Shown: positions 35,780 through 44,370 of the stretch, one piece after another
Layout: each line of letters starts with the position of its first letter
How positions within the stretch are numbered: position 1 is the stretch's first letter
Origin: an uncultured Clostridia bacterium
GTDB lineage: Bacteria; Bacillota; Clostridia; Lachnospirales; CAG-274
Direction of reading: 5' to 3'
Assembly: GCA_947630725.1 (NCBI GenBank)
Contig: CANRIS010000002.1
Coordinates: 186,001-250,000 of the forward strand
DNA length: 64,000 nucleotides
Translations under genes and position numbers: made by a program
Notes under the pieces: generated by a model
Told to the model about the DNA's origin: nothing
What the model saw: the letters and a program-made list of their open reading frames with translations, nothing else
Databases searched by the model: none

Positions 35780-38092
35780 ATTAAAACGAAAAAATTTATA
35801 GCCATTGGACTTATTGCCTCACAGCTTGTATCCACTGTGGGAGCCGTTTCGGTTTTTGCCGATGAAAAGGGTGCTGCAGCACCTGTATTATCACAGGCAA
35901 AGGCCGTCGAAAGGGGCGGACTTATAACCATAGACAGGGGCAAAAGCGACGTTGATGTTCTTGACAATATGCTGAACGCTCCCATGCCGATTTCGGAGGA
36001 GCTGCCGACAAAATACAATTCGGATCCAAAGGATCTTAAATATGTCCCCGAAATCAGGGATCAGAGTCTTTTCAACAGCTGTTGGGCTTTTGCCTCGATG
36101 TCCTCTCTCGAATCATTAATGATGAAACATGACAAAGTTGAAAAAACTACCGACGAAAACAAGGACAAATATGACTTTTCGGAGGTACACCTCGAATATG
36201 CCTTAAGCAACAAAAATCTCGAGGACGGAGGCTACGGCGTCACCAGAGAAGCACTGGTCGACGGCGGCGACGATATGTTTACCGTAATGTACTTAACAAG
36301 AGAAAGAGATGAATCAAAAAATATATATAACGGCCCCGTAGCCGAAAAGGATTTTGCTATGAAATATGGTATGAATCCTACGCAAACTCCCTACACCGAC
36401 GAAGAAATAGCCAAAAATATGGGAGCAAAAAGTCTGGACTTTACGCCGTCATCATATTCTACAATGAGCTTTACGGGCGTAAAACTCAGTGATGAGCAGA
36501 TCAATGCGAGAAACAATATCATAAAAAGAGCCATTATTAATAACGGCGCTGTCTCAGTCGGCATATACTGCGGCTCCGGCAGCGGTGAAATTAATGCAGG
36601 CTTTATAGATCATACCGATGCTTCGGGCAATATTGATACGGTTTATTATTATAACGATCCAAGTTATCCAAACCACGCCGTAACGATAGTAGGCTATGAC
36701 GACAACTACCCATGTGAAAACTTTGCCGATTTTGCCAAACATCTGACCGGCGAGACGGAGAAAAATTATCCCCCCGCCCCAAGTCATAACGGAGCCTTTC
36801 TTTGCAGAAATTCATGGGGTACGGAATTTGCCGAACAGGACGGAGGATATTTCTATATGTCCTACGACAGCCATATCGACAAATTCTCATATTACGAAGC
36901 TCCCTTTGACAACAGCAGCTTTGACAATCTCTATGACAAAACGCCCTACTCGCTTATGAGCTCAGGATACACCGGAAAATATTATGAAGACAGCGAAAAA
37001 ATAGACGGCATCATCAACAGCTTATGCTTTGGCGCTCAGAGATTCGACAAGAAAAATGCCGGCACAGTCGAAAATATAACAAGAGTAGGCACATGGGTAA
37101 TGAACGGCGGAGAATATCTGAAGTTCTATATAGATACGGATCCCGAAGGCAAAACCAACCCCTCGGATCTCAGACCCGTTTCTGTAAAGCCCATAAACGA
37201 TGCCACTGTAAAAACTACGGCAAACGGAAATGAGTATATGAGGGTCTATCAGCCGGGATATTATATATTCGAGCTTGAAACTCCCGTCAAGGTCACAGGC
37301 GACAGCTTTATTGTAGGCTGCGAATACGGCGTGACCAATGCGCAGCCCAATTCTAAACACGAGGGCGAGGGAGATACGCTTTTAGTTCCTGCCGAAAGCG
37401 AGCTTTCTCTCCAGTATGAAGACGGCACTCCCAAAAATGTCATCACCCCGCGTGTAAGCGATGACCCCGGATACTTGGCGGATAGCGTTGAAGAAGCGTT
37501 GGCAGGTCACTGCAATAAACCCGATCGTGATTTGATAATAAAGGCATATACCGAGGAGAGCATTGACATAACCATAGACGGACAACAACAAAAAGCCGAC
37601 TATAACGATACTCTCAAATACAGCGGCGGACTTCTCTACGAAAAGACAGGCGAAAATGCCTACAAGGAGTTTGATCTGTCACAGCCCATAACCGAAAGCA
37701 AAACCCTCTTCACGGCAAAGGGACTCGGCATTCTGGATATAAAGACAGTCGGATATCAGGAGGGTACCCGTGACAGTGACAAAACCTCCGTCGGCACAAG
37801 AATCGTGGGAGAAGTAGAAAACGCAGCCGACCGCGGCATAGAAAGCGCAGAGCTTAAAATAACAGCATATGACTCAGAGGGAAAGCCTGCCGCAATAGAC
37901 GGACAGTCTCCCTATATAATAAAGGAGCTGTACAAGGCGATAGACAACTATACCGTTTCGGAAAACAGCTACGGCTTTGCCCTTCCTCCTGCCGACAAGA
38001 AGAATCTCAGCAAGATAGAAACAACGGCGGAATTTAAGCTTTCGGACGGAAGAACTCTTTCCATAAGCTATCTGCCGAAGGGTATTCAATAA
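35780..38092 (+). CDS. Secreted papain-like (C1A) cysteine protease
   Basis: 770 residues from an apparent ATT start; AAAGGAG (35764-35770) lies 9 nt upstream, and the product opens with a good signal peptide (KTKKFIAIGLIASQL, cleavage near VFA). Two upstream alternatives are less convincing: TTG at 35696 adds 28 odd residues, and ATT at 35777 is equally possible. Catalytic residues by this numbering: Gln in IRDQS, Cys101 in NSCWAF, His299 in NHAVTIVGY, Asn344 in CRNSWG. After the protease domain come lectin-like and beta-sandwich regions (about 390-770). Such clostridial proteases are secreted or wall-bound. A 49-residue peptide gene follows by 18 bp. Confidence 0.88.
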   Translation: MKTKKFIAIGLIASQLVSTVGAVSVFADEKGAAAPVLSQAKAVERGGLITIDRGKSDVDVLDNMLNAPMPISEELPTKYNSDPKDLKYVPEIRDQSLFNSCWAFASMSSLESLMMKHDKVEKTTDENKDKYDFSEVHLEYALSNKNLEDGGYGVTREALVDGGDDMFTVMYLTRERDESKNIYNGPVAEKDFAMKYGMNPTQTPYTDEEIAKNMGAKSLDFTPSSYSTMSFTGVKLSDEQINARNNIIKRAIINNGAVSVGIYCGSGSGEINAGFIDHTDASGNIDTVYYYNDPSYPNHAVTIVGYDDNYPCENFADFAKHLTGETEKNYPPAPSHNGAFLCRNSWGTEFAEQDGGYFYMSYDSHIDKFSYYEAPFDNSSFDNLYDKTPYSLMSSGYTGKYYEDSEKIDGIINSLCFGAQRFDKKNAGTVENITRVGTWVMNGGEYLKFYIDTDPEGKTNPSDLRPVSVKPINDATVKTTANGNEYMRVYQPGYYIFELETPVKVTGDSFIVGCEYGVTNAQPNSKHEGEGDTLLVPAESELSLQYEDGTPKNVITPRVSDDPGYLADSVEEALAGHCNKPDRDLIIKAYTEESIDITIDGQQQKADYNDTLKYSGGLLYEKTGENAYKEFDLSQPITESKTLFTAKGLGILDIKTVGYQEGTRDSDKTSVGTRIVGEVENAADRGIESAELKITAYDSEGKPAAIDGQSPYIIKELYKAIDNYTVSENSYGFALPPADKKNLSKIETTAEFKLSDGRTLSISYLPKGIQ

Positions 38093-38110
38093 AAAGGAGG
38101 AAAATTGTCT

Positions 38111-38260
38111 ATGAAAAAGCCATACGAAAGTCCGAGCCTTAAAACCGTAAGGGTAGAAAGCGAAAACAATATAAACACCTCATCCGCATATATGAATTTT
38201 CTTTTGAAAGAAAATGAAGAGAAAAGCGGCATAAGCTGGTCTAACATACAAAAATTCTGA
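38111..38260 (+). CDS. 49-residue peptide downstream of the protease
   Basis: ATG at 38111, preceded by AGGAGG 10 nt upstream, ends at TGA 38260. The peptide starts MKKPYESPSLKTVRVESENN, continues INTSSAYMNFLL and ends SWSNIQKF. The N-terminal pattern MKKxYExPxLxxVxxExEN(D)xIxTSS recurs, as I recall, in many short clostridial proteins with variable C-termini, some suspected to be precursor peptides. It has no signal peptide. Tight spacing to the secreted protease gene suggests cotranscription. Function unknown; too short for usual ORF cut-offs. Confidence 0.75.
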   Translation: MKKPYESPSLKTVRVESENNINTSSAYMNFLLKENEEKSGISWSNIQKF

Positions 38261-38304
38261 TATTTATATACAATTTTTACTATAAAAAAAGGGAGCGATA
38301 ATAT

Positions 38305-38901
38305 TTGAGGGAATGCATAAGCAGAGAGGACGCAATGTCACTTCTCAAAAAATACAACAAAAACAGTTTTCATATTCAGCACGCCCTGACAGTAGAGGGA
38401 GTAATGAAATGGTACGCAAACGAACTGGGATACGCTGACGAGGCCGATTTTTGGGGGATCGTGGGACTTCTTCACGACATTGACTTTGAAATGTGGCCCG
38501 ACAAGCACTGCATAAAGGCTCCCGAGCTTTTGAGAGAGGGCGGCGCAGGCGAGGACATTATCCATGCGGTCTGCTCTCACGGCTATGGCATTACTGTAGA
38601 TATAAAGCCCGAACATATTATGGAAAAGGTGCTTTTTGCGACCGATGAGCTTACGGGTCTTATATGGGCTGCGGCTCTGATACGTTCTTCAAAAAGCACA
38701 AAGGATATGGAGCTTAAGTCACTTAAAAAGAAGTTCAAAAGCGCCGCATTTGCGGCAGGCTGCTCCAGAGACATAATAAGAAAGGGCGCAGAAATGCTTG
38801 GCTGGGAGCTTGACGAGCTGCTTCAAAAAACGATATATGCCATGCGCTCCTGCGAGGACAGCATACAAAAAGAATTAAAGGAGGAACAAAAAAATGATTA
38901 A
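38305..38901 (+). CDS. HD-domain hydrolase
   Basis: 198 residues. Metal-dependent phosphohydrolase fold: His in SFHIQHALTVEGVM, the HD pair in GLLHDIDFEMW (about residue 55), His in VCSHGYG (about 93), Asp in FATDELTGLI (about 115). Similar to stand-alone HDIG proteins of unknown substrate. The start is TTG at 38305, with GGGAG 9 nt upstream. Its stop overlaps the start of the isomerase-like gene by 8 bp (ATGATTAA), so the two are translationally coupled. Confidence 0.88.
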   Translation: MRECISREDAMSLLKKYNKNSFHIQHALTVEGVMKWYANELGYADEADFWGIVGLLHDIDFEMWPDKHCIKAPELLREGGAGEDIIHAVCSHGYGITVDIKPEHIMEKVLFATDELTGLIWAAALIRSSKSTKDMELKSLKKKFKSAAFAAGCSRDIIRKGAEMLGWELDELLQKTIYAMRSCEDSIQKELKEEQKND

Positions 38902-40363
38902 TGTACCAACAGTAAAAACCGCTCTTGTATCCGTCAGCAGGGACTGTTTTCCCATGAGCCTGTCGGTGAACAGAAGAAAGGCTCTCGTTAAAGCCTACAC
39001 AGAAAAATACGGAGACATCTATGAATGCAGCGTATGTATCGAAAATGAGAAGGATATGCTCAAGGCTCTCGAAGAAATAAAATCCGCAGGCTGCAACGCC
39101 CTTGTTGTATACCTCGGCAACTTCGGTCCCGAGTCGTCCGAAACACTTTTGTGCAAGTATTTTGACGGCCCCGTTATGTATGTCGCCGCAGCCGAAGAAA
39201 CGGGCAGCGACCTCATACAGGGCAGAGGCGATGCATACTGCGGAATGCTCAACGCCTCATACAACTTAAGACTGAGAAATCTCAACGCATATATACCCGA
39301 ATATCCCGTTGGCACGGCAGACGAATGCGCCGATATGATAAACGAATTCATACCTGTCGCAAGAGCCGTCATAGGTCTCAGAAACCTTAAAATAATAAGC
39401 TTCGGCCCCCGTCCGCAGGACTTTCTTGCGTGCAACGCTCCTATAAAGCAGCTCTATAACATAGGCGTTGAGATCGAAGAAAACTCGGAGCTTGATCTTT
39501 TTGAAAGCTTCAACAACCATGCAGGCGATGAGAGAATAGCAAAGGTTGCAGCAGAAATGGCGGAGGAGCTGGGCAGCGGCAACAAGATCCCCGAAATACT
39601 CCCGAAGCTTGCTCAGTATGAGCTTACACTCCTTGACTGGGCGGAGGCTCACAAGGGCTCGAGAGAATATGTTGCCATCGCAGGAAAATGCTGGCCTGCA
39701 TTCCAGACACAGTTCGGTTTCGTTCCCTGCTATGTAAACTCACGTCTTGCATCAAAGGGTATACCCGTATCCTGTGAAGTGGATATTTACGGAGCCCTCA
39801 GCGAATATATAGGCGAGCTCATAAGTATGGACGCCGTAACACTTCTTGACATAAACAACTCCGTACCGAGAGATATGTACGAAAGCGATATAAAGGGCAG
39901 CTTTGACTATAAACAGACCGATCTCTTTATGGGATTCCACTGCGGAAACACCGCATCGTCAAAGCTTTGTTCGGGATGTATGAAAAATCAGATGATAATG
40001 GCAAGAACCCTCCCCAAGGAAGTAACAAACGGCACCTTGGAGGGCGACATAATCCCCGGAGCCGTTACGCTTTTCAGACTTCAGTCCACATCGGACGCCA
40101 AGCTTAAGGCATATGTGGCAAACGGCGAAATACTCCCCGTTGCAACACGCTCCTTCGGCGGCATAGGCATTTTCGCCATAAAGGAAATGGGTCGTTTCTA
40201 CAGACATATACTCATCGAAAAGAACTATCCACATCACGGAGCCGTAGCCTTCGGTCACCACGCAAAGGCTCTGTTTGACCTCTTTAAGTATCTCGGCGTT
40301 GAGGACATAGGATATAACCGTCCTGCAGGAGTACTCTACAGCACGGAAAACCCCTTCGCTTAA
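38894..40363 (+). CDS. L-fucose isomerase-like sugar isomerase
   Basis: 489 residues, cytosolic, of the FucI/AraA-related family (COG2407 type). Recognisable elements: YLGNFGPESSETLL in the N-terminal Rossmann part, CWPAFQTQFGFVPC, the Glu of CEVDIYGALSEY, DINN, FHCGNTASSKLC, and the C-terminal HHGAVAFGHHAKALFDLFKYLG. The family interconverts aldoses and ketoses with Mn2+; the exact sugar (fucose, arabinose, sulfoquinovose or other) cannot be told. Coupled to the HD gene; followed by a strong terminator. Confidence 0.87.
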   Translation: MINVPTVKTALVSVSRDCFPMSLSVNRRKALVKAYTEKYGDIYECSVCIENEKDMLKALEEIKSAGCNALVVYLGNFGPESSETLLCKYFDGPVMYVAAAEETGSDLIQGRGDAYCGMLNASYNLRLRNLNAYIPEYPVGTADECADMINEFIPVARAVIGLRNLKIISFGPRPQDFLACNAPIKQLYNIGVEIEENSELDLFESFNNHAGDERIAKVAAEMAEELGSGNKIPEILPKLAQYELTLLDWAEAHKGSREYVAIAGKCWPAFQTQFGFVPCYVNSRLASKGIPVSCEVDIYGALSEYIGELISMDAVTLLDINNSVPRDMYESDIKGSFDYKQTDLFMGFHCGNTASSKLCSGCMKNQMIMARTLPKEVTNGTLEGDIIPGAVTLFRLQSTSDAKLKAYVANGEILPVATRSFGGIGIFAIKEMGRFYRHILIEKNYPHHGAVAFGHHAKALFDLFKYLGVEDIGYNRPAGVLYSTENPFA

Positions 40364-40422
40364 ACCCACGGCAAATCAATTTTCAAAACATTCAAAACAC
40401 ATAATACATAACCGATAACCGC

Positions 40423-40476
40423 CTGCCGCAGTCTTGCTTATCCCAAAAATACAAGAGCCTGCGGCAGTCCTTTTTT
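40423..40476 (+). terminator. Terminator after isomerase gene
   Basis: CTGCCGCAG (40423-40431) with CTGCGGCAG (40459-40467), inner TCTTG/CAAGA, followed by TCC and six T. Confidence 0.85.
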
Positions 40477-40572
40477 ATCCCATACCCCCCACACACACAA
40501 CACACCAAACCCACACACATCATATTTCCTCCCCCATCATGTAATTTTACTAATATACATTTATAAAAAATA

Positions 40573-40632
40573 TCTCTTACGGCGGCACGTTTATGTCGAA
40601 AATGCCACGCCGCAAAGTATCGCCGTATTTTT
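40573..40632. repeat. 60-bp palindromic repeat, copy 1
   Basis: Begins TCTCTTACGGCGGCACGTTT and ends CGCCGTATTTTT. Its ends are inverted (TACGGCG with CGCCGTA), so it can fold into a hairpin. About three quarters of positions match copy 2 in direct orientation. Confidence 0.75.
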
Positions 40633-40777
40633 CCGAAACTTACCCATATAATTTTTTTGTAGTATAGACTTTGTGTCTCCGTCAGAATATGCAGAATCAT
40701 TTTCACTTTGCGTATACGCCTGTATAAGCTTTGTCAGTGCTTCAGGCGCCGCCCGCAATGCTCTTTATACAAAAAAT

Positions 40778-40837
40778 TTCCCTTACGGCGGCACATTTAT
40801 GCCAAAAACATCTCGCCCAAAGTATTGCCGTATTTTT
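40778..40837. repeat. 60-bp palindromic repeat, copy 2
   Basis: Begins TTCCCTTACGGCGGCACATT and ends TGCCGTATTTTT, in the same orientation as copy 1, about 145 bp downstream of it. Terminal inverted arms TACGGC/GCCGTA are kept. No transposase is nearby; MITE-like or an intergenic regulatory repeat. Confidence 0.75.
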
Positions 40838-40852
40838 GTGGGATATGTACAT

Positions 40853-40894
40853 AAAAAAAGAGCAAGTCCGCCGTATGGATAACGAGGACTTGCC
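40853..40894 (-). terminator. Terminator after pectate lyase gene
   Basis: On the minus strand GCAAGTCC (40886-40893) pairs with GGACTTGC (40862-40869), followed by a T-run (A-run at 40853-40859 on plus). Confidence 0.85.
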
Positions 40895-41000
40895 CTGTTT
40901 AATGTTTATTATTTATTATTTAAAGTAATGATTTGAAATTGCAGCTTTGTAAAACTAATAAATTGTATCAGCCTATCGGGAAAGGATAGGTATTTACTGT

Positions 41001-44000
41001 TTACTGTTCGGGAGAGTATGCGCTGTTGAGTACCATATTCATAATTATTTCGGCATCGTGTGCGCTGTAATCTCCGCTGCCGTCCATATCTCCTGCCTTT
41101 ATGTTCCATTCGCTTCTCAGACTTCCGCCCTTTGAATGGTACAGAACTATAGCTGCGTCATTGGCGGTGAGCCTTCCGTTTGCATCGACATCGCCTGTGG
41201 CCTTAACAACGGGATCGGGAGGAGTGGGAGTGCCTTCGGAGAGTATGCCTACATAGGGAATGTCAGCCGTTACTTTTCTTTTTGTATCACTTACTGCCGT
41301 CTGCATATGTACTGCGCTTATACTTGATACATCTATGCTGCAGCTCTTTTCGAGGGTTTTATCTACCTTAAGGGTTACCTCCTTGTTGTCAAGATCAATT
41401 ATAAATTCATAGTGATAGCTATGATTGGGCTCAAGCTGCTTATCCGTAAGGGGATAGTATGTGCCGTCCGTTCCGTGAAGTGAAGGCAGCTTTGTATCCT
41501 TTGACGAACCGAAGCCGCAGATTTCCGATGTTTCGCCTTCGGCTCCCGAACCGCCCGAGCCCTTCTGACCTCTTATCTGCAAGAACGGCCAGCTGCCCGA
41601 CGACTGATTGAGAGTGATGTTGCCGCTTATTATGATCTTGCCGCTTGTTTGTTTTTCAAAGGGTATCGTCCATACGCAGCTGTCAGTTGTTGAATTGTCA
41701 TTAAGCGTATATGTGCCGTTTCCGTTGTCAACGACCGAACATCCCTCGCCCGAGCCTGCGGGTGTGCCAAGCTCTACGGGTACGCTCTCGGTGCTTTCCT
41801 CTGTGGAAGGCTCCTGTGTCGATGGGTCGGGCTCCTTATATTCTTCAAATACAAGCTTGCTTATCTTGGTGTCGCTGCTTTCATCGGCACCCGTAATCGT
41901 GTATGAGCCTGCATAAATCGTCACGGTATTCGTACCCGGCGAAAGTGTGACGGAGGTCTGGTCGTTTACCCTTCCGCTATCGGCGGTTATGATAATGCCC
42001 TTGCCCTCTGTAACCGTTGTAAGTGACATCTTTTTGTCTGCATTGAAGTATATGCCCGATTCTCCGTCATTTCTCAATGTGCCGTAATCCGAGCTTATAC
42101 TCCTGAGATCGTAAGTTATGTTTCCGAAGGTGCCTGCCACATCGGTACAGTCGTTGCTGTTTTCAACCGTTTCATCGGCGTATTTCGTACCTACATTGTA
42201 TGTGCCGATCTCAACGACCTTTGCCTCGGTAGAGGTTTCGACAGGTTCTTCTATATAGCCCTGCTCAGAAATCGAAAATCCCGATATAAATGCCTCTTTG
42301 GTGGTATTTTCGCACTGTATCGTATATATGCCCGCAGGAACGTTGGCCTCTCTCTCCTGTCCTGTGGGTATATTCATATAAATTTTGCCGTAGCTGTCAT
42401 AGAGGGCTATGCCCAATTTGGCTCCCTCGGCACATTTAACCGTTACCTTTGCAGGCTCGTCAAGCTTAAAGACAATTACGTTTGCGCCCTTTGACTTTAT
42501 GTAGGGATTTGATGCGTTGGGCTTGAAGTCGCTTGACAGATTATACAATACATTTTCAAAAACAACGGTCGAGTTGTCCTGACCTCTTAAGTTTGCCACA
42601 CCTGCGGCAGTCATTCTGGCTCCTGCGTCCTCTTTGTTGTAGCTTATGCTGTAGCCTATAGGAATTGCATTTTCGGGAACATTGGTTATAACAGGCTCCT
42701 CCACGGGTTCTTGGGGAGTTTCCTTCATAACTCCGCTGTATGCTATACATTCGGCTTTTGCTGTTACCGCATCTGTCAGTATGCAGTCGGACTCTTTTGT
42801 CAATGCATTATAATAGAATACAGAGGGATTTGTGTCAAAATCGGGGAACGCATTGTCGTTCTTTACAGCCTCTGTTCGTGTTTTTACAATAGTGGCAGTG
42901 TTGTCGCCGTTGGTGTTGTAGAATATGTCGCCATAGCTTTTTACAACGGCGCTGTTCTTTGTAAGTATGGGGTTTTTGCTGCCTTCAAAATAGTTTGCCT
43001 CACTCAGGGCATAGGCTGTGGATCTTGCATCGACTGTCTTTGAAAGATCCTTTCCGCCGGGAGTTGCGCTGAAATAGTTGTTGTATATATGAATATTGGC
43101 TGTTCTCAGAAGGGGCATTCTCGAGCCGCAGTCCTTCCAGAAATTATGGTGGAAGGTTATGTGGAACTGAGGATTATCATCGCTTGCGCCTATAAGATTT
43201 GTCTTATGGCAGTTTTCAAAATAGTTGTATGAAAGAGTATAATACATACCCCTCTTGAAATCGCACGAGCCATCGCCCTCCTTTTTGTCCGACTCTTTGG
43301 GATTTGCGCAGAAGCCCGGAAGGAATGAGTTGTTGTGTATCCAACATCTTTCAACGGGCGCCGTGATTGCAGCGGGAGTATAACCGCTGTTCGCTATACC
43401 CTCCATACCAAGGGCGTCCTCGGGATATTTTTCAAATGTCAGGTTTCTTACTTCAAAGCTCTTGCCGAAATCAGGATATGCAGATGAAGCCATAAAGTGT
43501 ATGCCCCAGCCCTCGATGGCCGCATCATAGCCTATACCCTCTATGGTTATGTCCTTTGCGTCCTTCATTCTCGCCATAAAGCCATTGTCCTTTAACGATC
43601 CGCCGTAGTTTACCGAATCAAATGCCGTAAGACCCTCAGCGGGAGGAGTTACCCTGCCTACAAATCTGAAGTCAAGGGGTATGCCTGCCTGTGCATACTT
43701 GCGTAGTATGTCATCGTTTGTGTTGGTAAGACCCTCGCTCGATCCTTTGGCTCCTCTTGAATTGAGGATATTTCCTATACCCTTGACAGAGCCTGAGCCA
43801 TCGGGGAACGGAAGCTCTATGGTGTCCTTGTTTTCATTTGTTACATATACGACCTTTGCGTTTGACTTAAGCGTACCGTCATCGTTGTATGCGCCTACGC
43901 CTTCGTTGTAGTTAAAATGAGCATAGCCCGATCTGTCATAGGCGCTTACCTCAACGCCCGTCTTTGAAAGGGATGTGCCGTCAGAGGCGGTTATCATAAT

Positions 44001-44276
44001 ATCATAGTTTCCCGCCTTAAGTCCGGGTATATCCACTCTTGCGGTCGTGCCGTCCTTTGCTCTTATAAGCTCCTTGTCGGCTGACAGATACTCGGAGCCG
44101 TCCGAGGGCTTATACTTTACCTCTGCTGCCGCAGGATTGCTGTCGTCCCACTCGGCAAAGAGAGTTTCGTTTTGTCCTCCCGCTTTGACGATAGCAGCCG
44201 AAGCAGAAATTGCGCTTATCTGAAATGCAGTCACAAGCATACAAAGCGCAAGCATAACGCTGATGATTTTTTTCAT
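41001..44276 (-). CDS. Secreted pectate lyase (PL1) with C-terminal type I dockerin
   Basis: 1091 residues. Signal peptide (1-28, ending ISASA); an N-terminal beta domain (about 30-130); a PL1 right-handed beta-helix (about 135-470) with WIHNNSF, SYNYFENCHKTN and FHHNFWKDCGSRMPLLR, where the Arg of SRMP is the likely catalytic base. Two carbohydrate-binding-like beta domains follow (about 530-690 and 700-830), then a Thr/Ser/Glu/Pro linker (about 833-855), a further beta-sandwich (about 860-1010) and a dockerin (1028-1091) with two Ca-loops (DVDANGRLTAND, DMDGSGDYSAHD). It cleaves polygalacturonate by beta-elimination. The dockerin implies docking to a cohesin protein, which is not in this window. 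GGAGG precedes the ATG by 8 nt. Confidence 0.93.
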   Translation of the reverse strand: MKKIISVMLALCMLVTAFQISAISASAAIVKAGGQNETLFAEWDDSNPAAAEVKYKPSDGSEYLSADKELIRAKDGTTARVDIPGLKAGNYDIMITASDGTSLSKTGVEVSAYDRSGYAHFNYNEGVGAYNDDGTLKSNAKVVYVTNENKDTIELPFPDGSGSVKGIGNILNSRGAKGSSEGLTNTNDDILRKYAQAGIPLDFRFVGRVTPPAEGLTAFDSVNYGGSLKDNGFMARMKDAKDITIEGIGYDAAIEGWGIHFMASSAYPDFGKSFEVRNLTFEKYPEDALGMEGIANSGYTPAAITAPVERCWIHNNSFLPGFCANPKESDKKEGDGSCDFKRGMYYTLSYNYFENCHKTNLIGASDDNPQFHITFHHNFWKDCGSRMPLLRTANIHIYNNYFSATPGGKDLSKTVDARSTAYALSEANYFEGSKNPILTKNSAVVKSYGDIFYNTNGDNTATIVKTRTEAVKNDNAFPDFDTNPSVFYYNALTKESDCILTDAVTAKAECIAYSGVMKETPQEPVEEPVITNVPENAIPIGYSISYNKEDAGARMTAAGVANLRGQDNSTVVFENVLYNLSSDFKPNASNPYIKSKGANVIVFKLDEPAKVTVKCAEGAKLGIALYDSYGKIYMNIPTGQEREANVPAGIYTIQCENTTKEAFISGFSISEQGYIEEPVETSTEAKVVEIGTYNVGTKYADETVENSNDCTDVAGTFGNITYDLRSISSDYGTLRNDGESGIYFNADKKMSLTTVTEGKGIIITADSGRVNDQTSVTLSPGTNTVTIYAGSYTITGADESSDTKISKLVFEEYKEPDPSTQEPSTEESTESVPVELGTPAGSGEGCSVVDNGNGTYTLNDNSTTDSCVWTIPFEKQTSGKIIISGNITLNQSSGSWPFLQIRGQKGSGGSGAEGETSEICGFGSSKDTKLPSLHGTDGTYYPLTDKQLEPNHSYHYEFIIDLDNKEVTLKVDKTLEKSCSIDVSSISAVHMQTAVSDTKRKVTADIPYVGILSEGTPTPPDPVVKATGDVDANGRLTANDAAIVLYHSKGGSLRSEWNIKAGDMDGSGDYSAHDAEIIMNMVLNSAYSPEQ

Positions 44277-44318
44277 CCTTATTACCTCCGTTCTTTTTTG
44301 TTTTTATTTTTTTATTGT

Positions 44319-44339
44319 TTATCTGTTTTTAACAGATAA
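44319..44339 (-). terminator. Hairpin after nfnB-like gene
   Basis: Perfect 9-bp stem TTATCTGTT/AACAGATAA with an AAA loop on the minus strand. AT-rich and without a clean T-run, so a weak terminator at best between the nfnB-like gene and the pectate lyase. Confidence 0.45.
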
Positions 44340-44370
44340 TTTTATCTCGTCAAGGTGTCAAGGAGCTTTG

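Larger units (their letters stand above)
40364..41000. other. Intergenic region with paired palindromic repeats
   Basis: About 640 bp between convergent genes. Contents: a terminator, a CA-rich stretch (about 40485-40520), two copies of a 60-bp repeat, and a minus-strand terminator. Short frames here have no ribosome sites and no codon pattern I trust. Confidence 0.6.
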
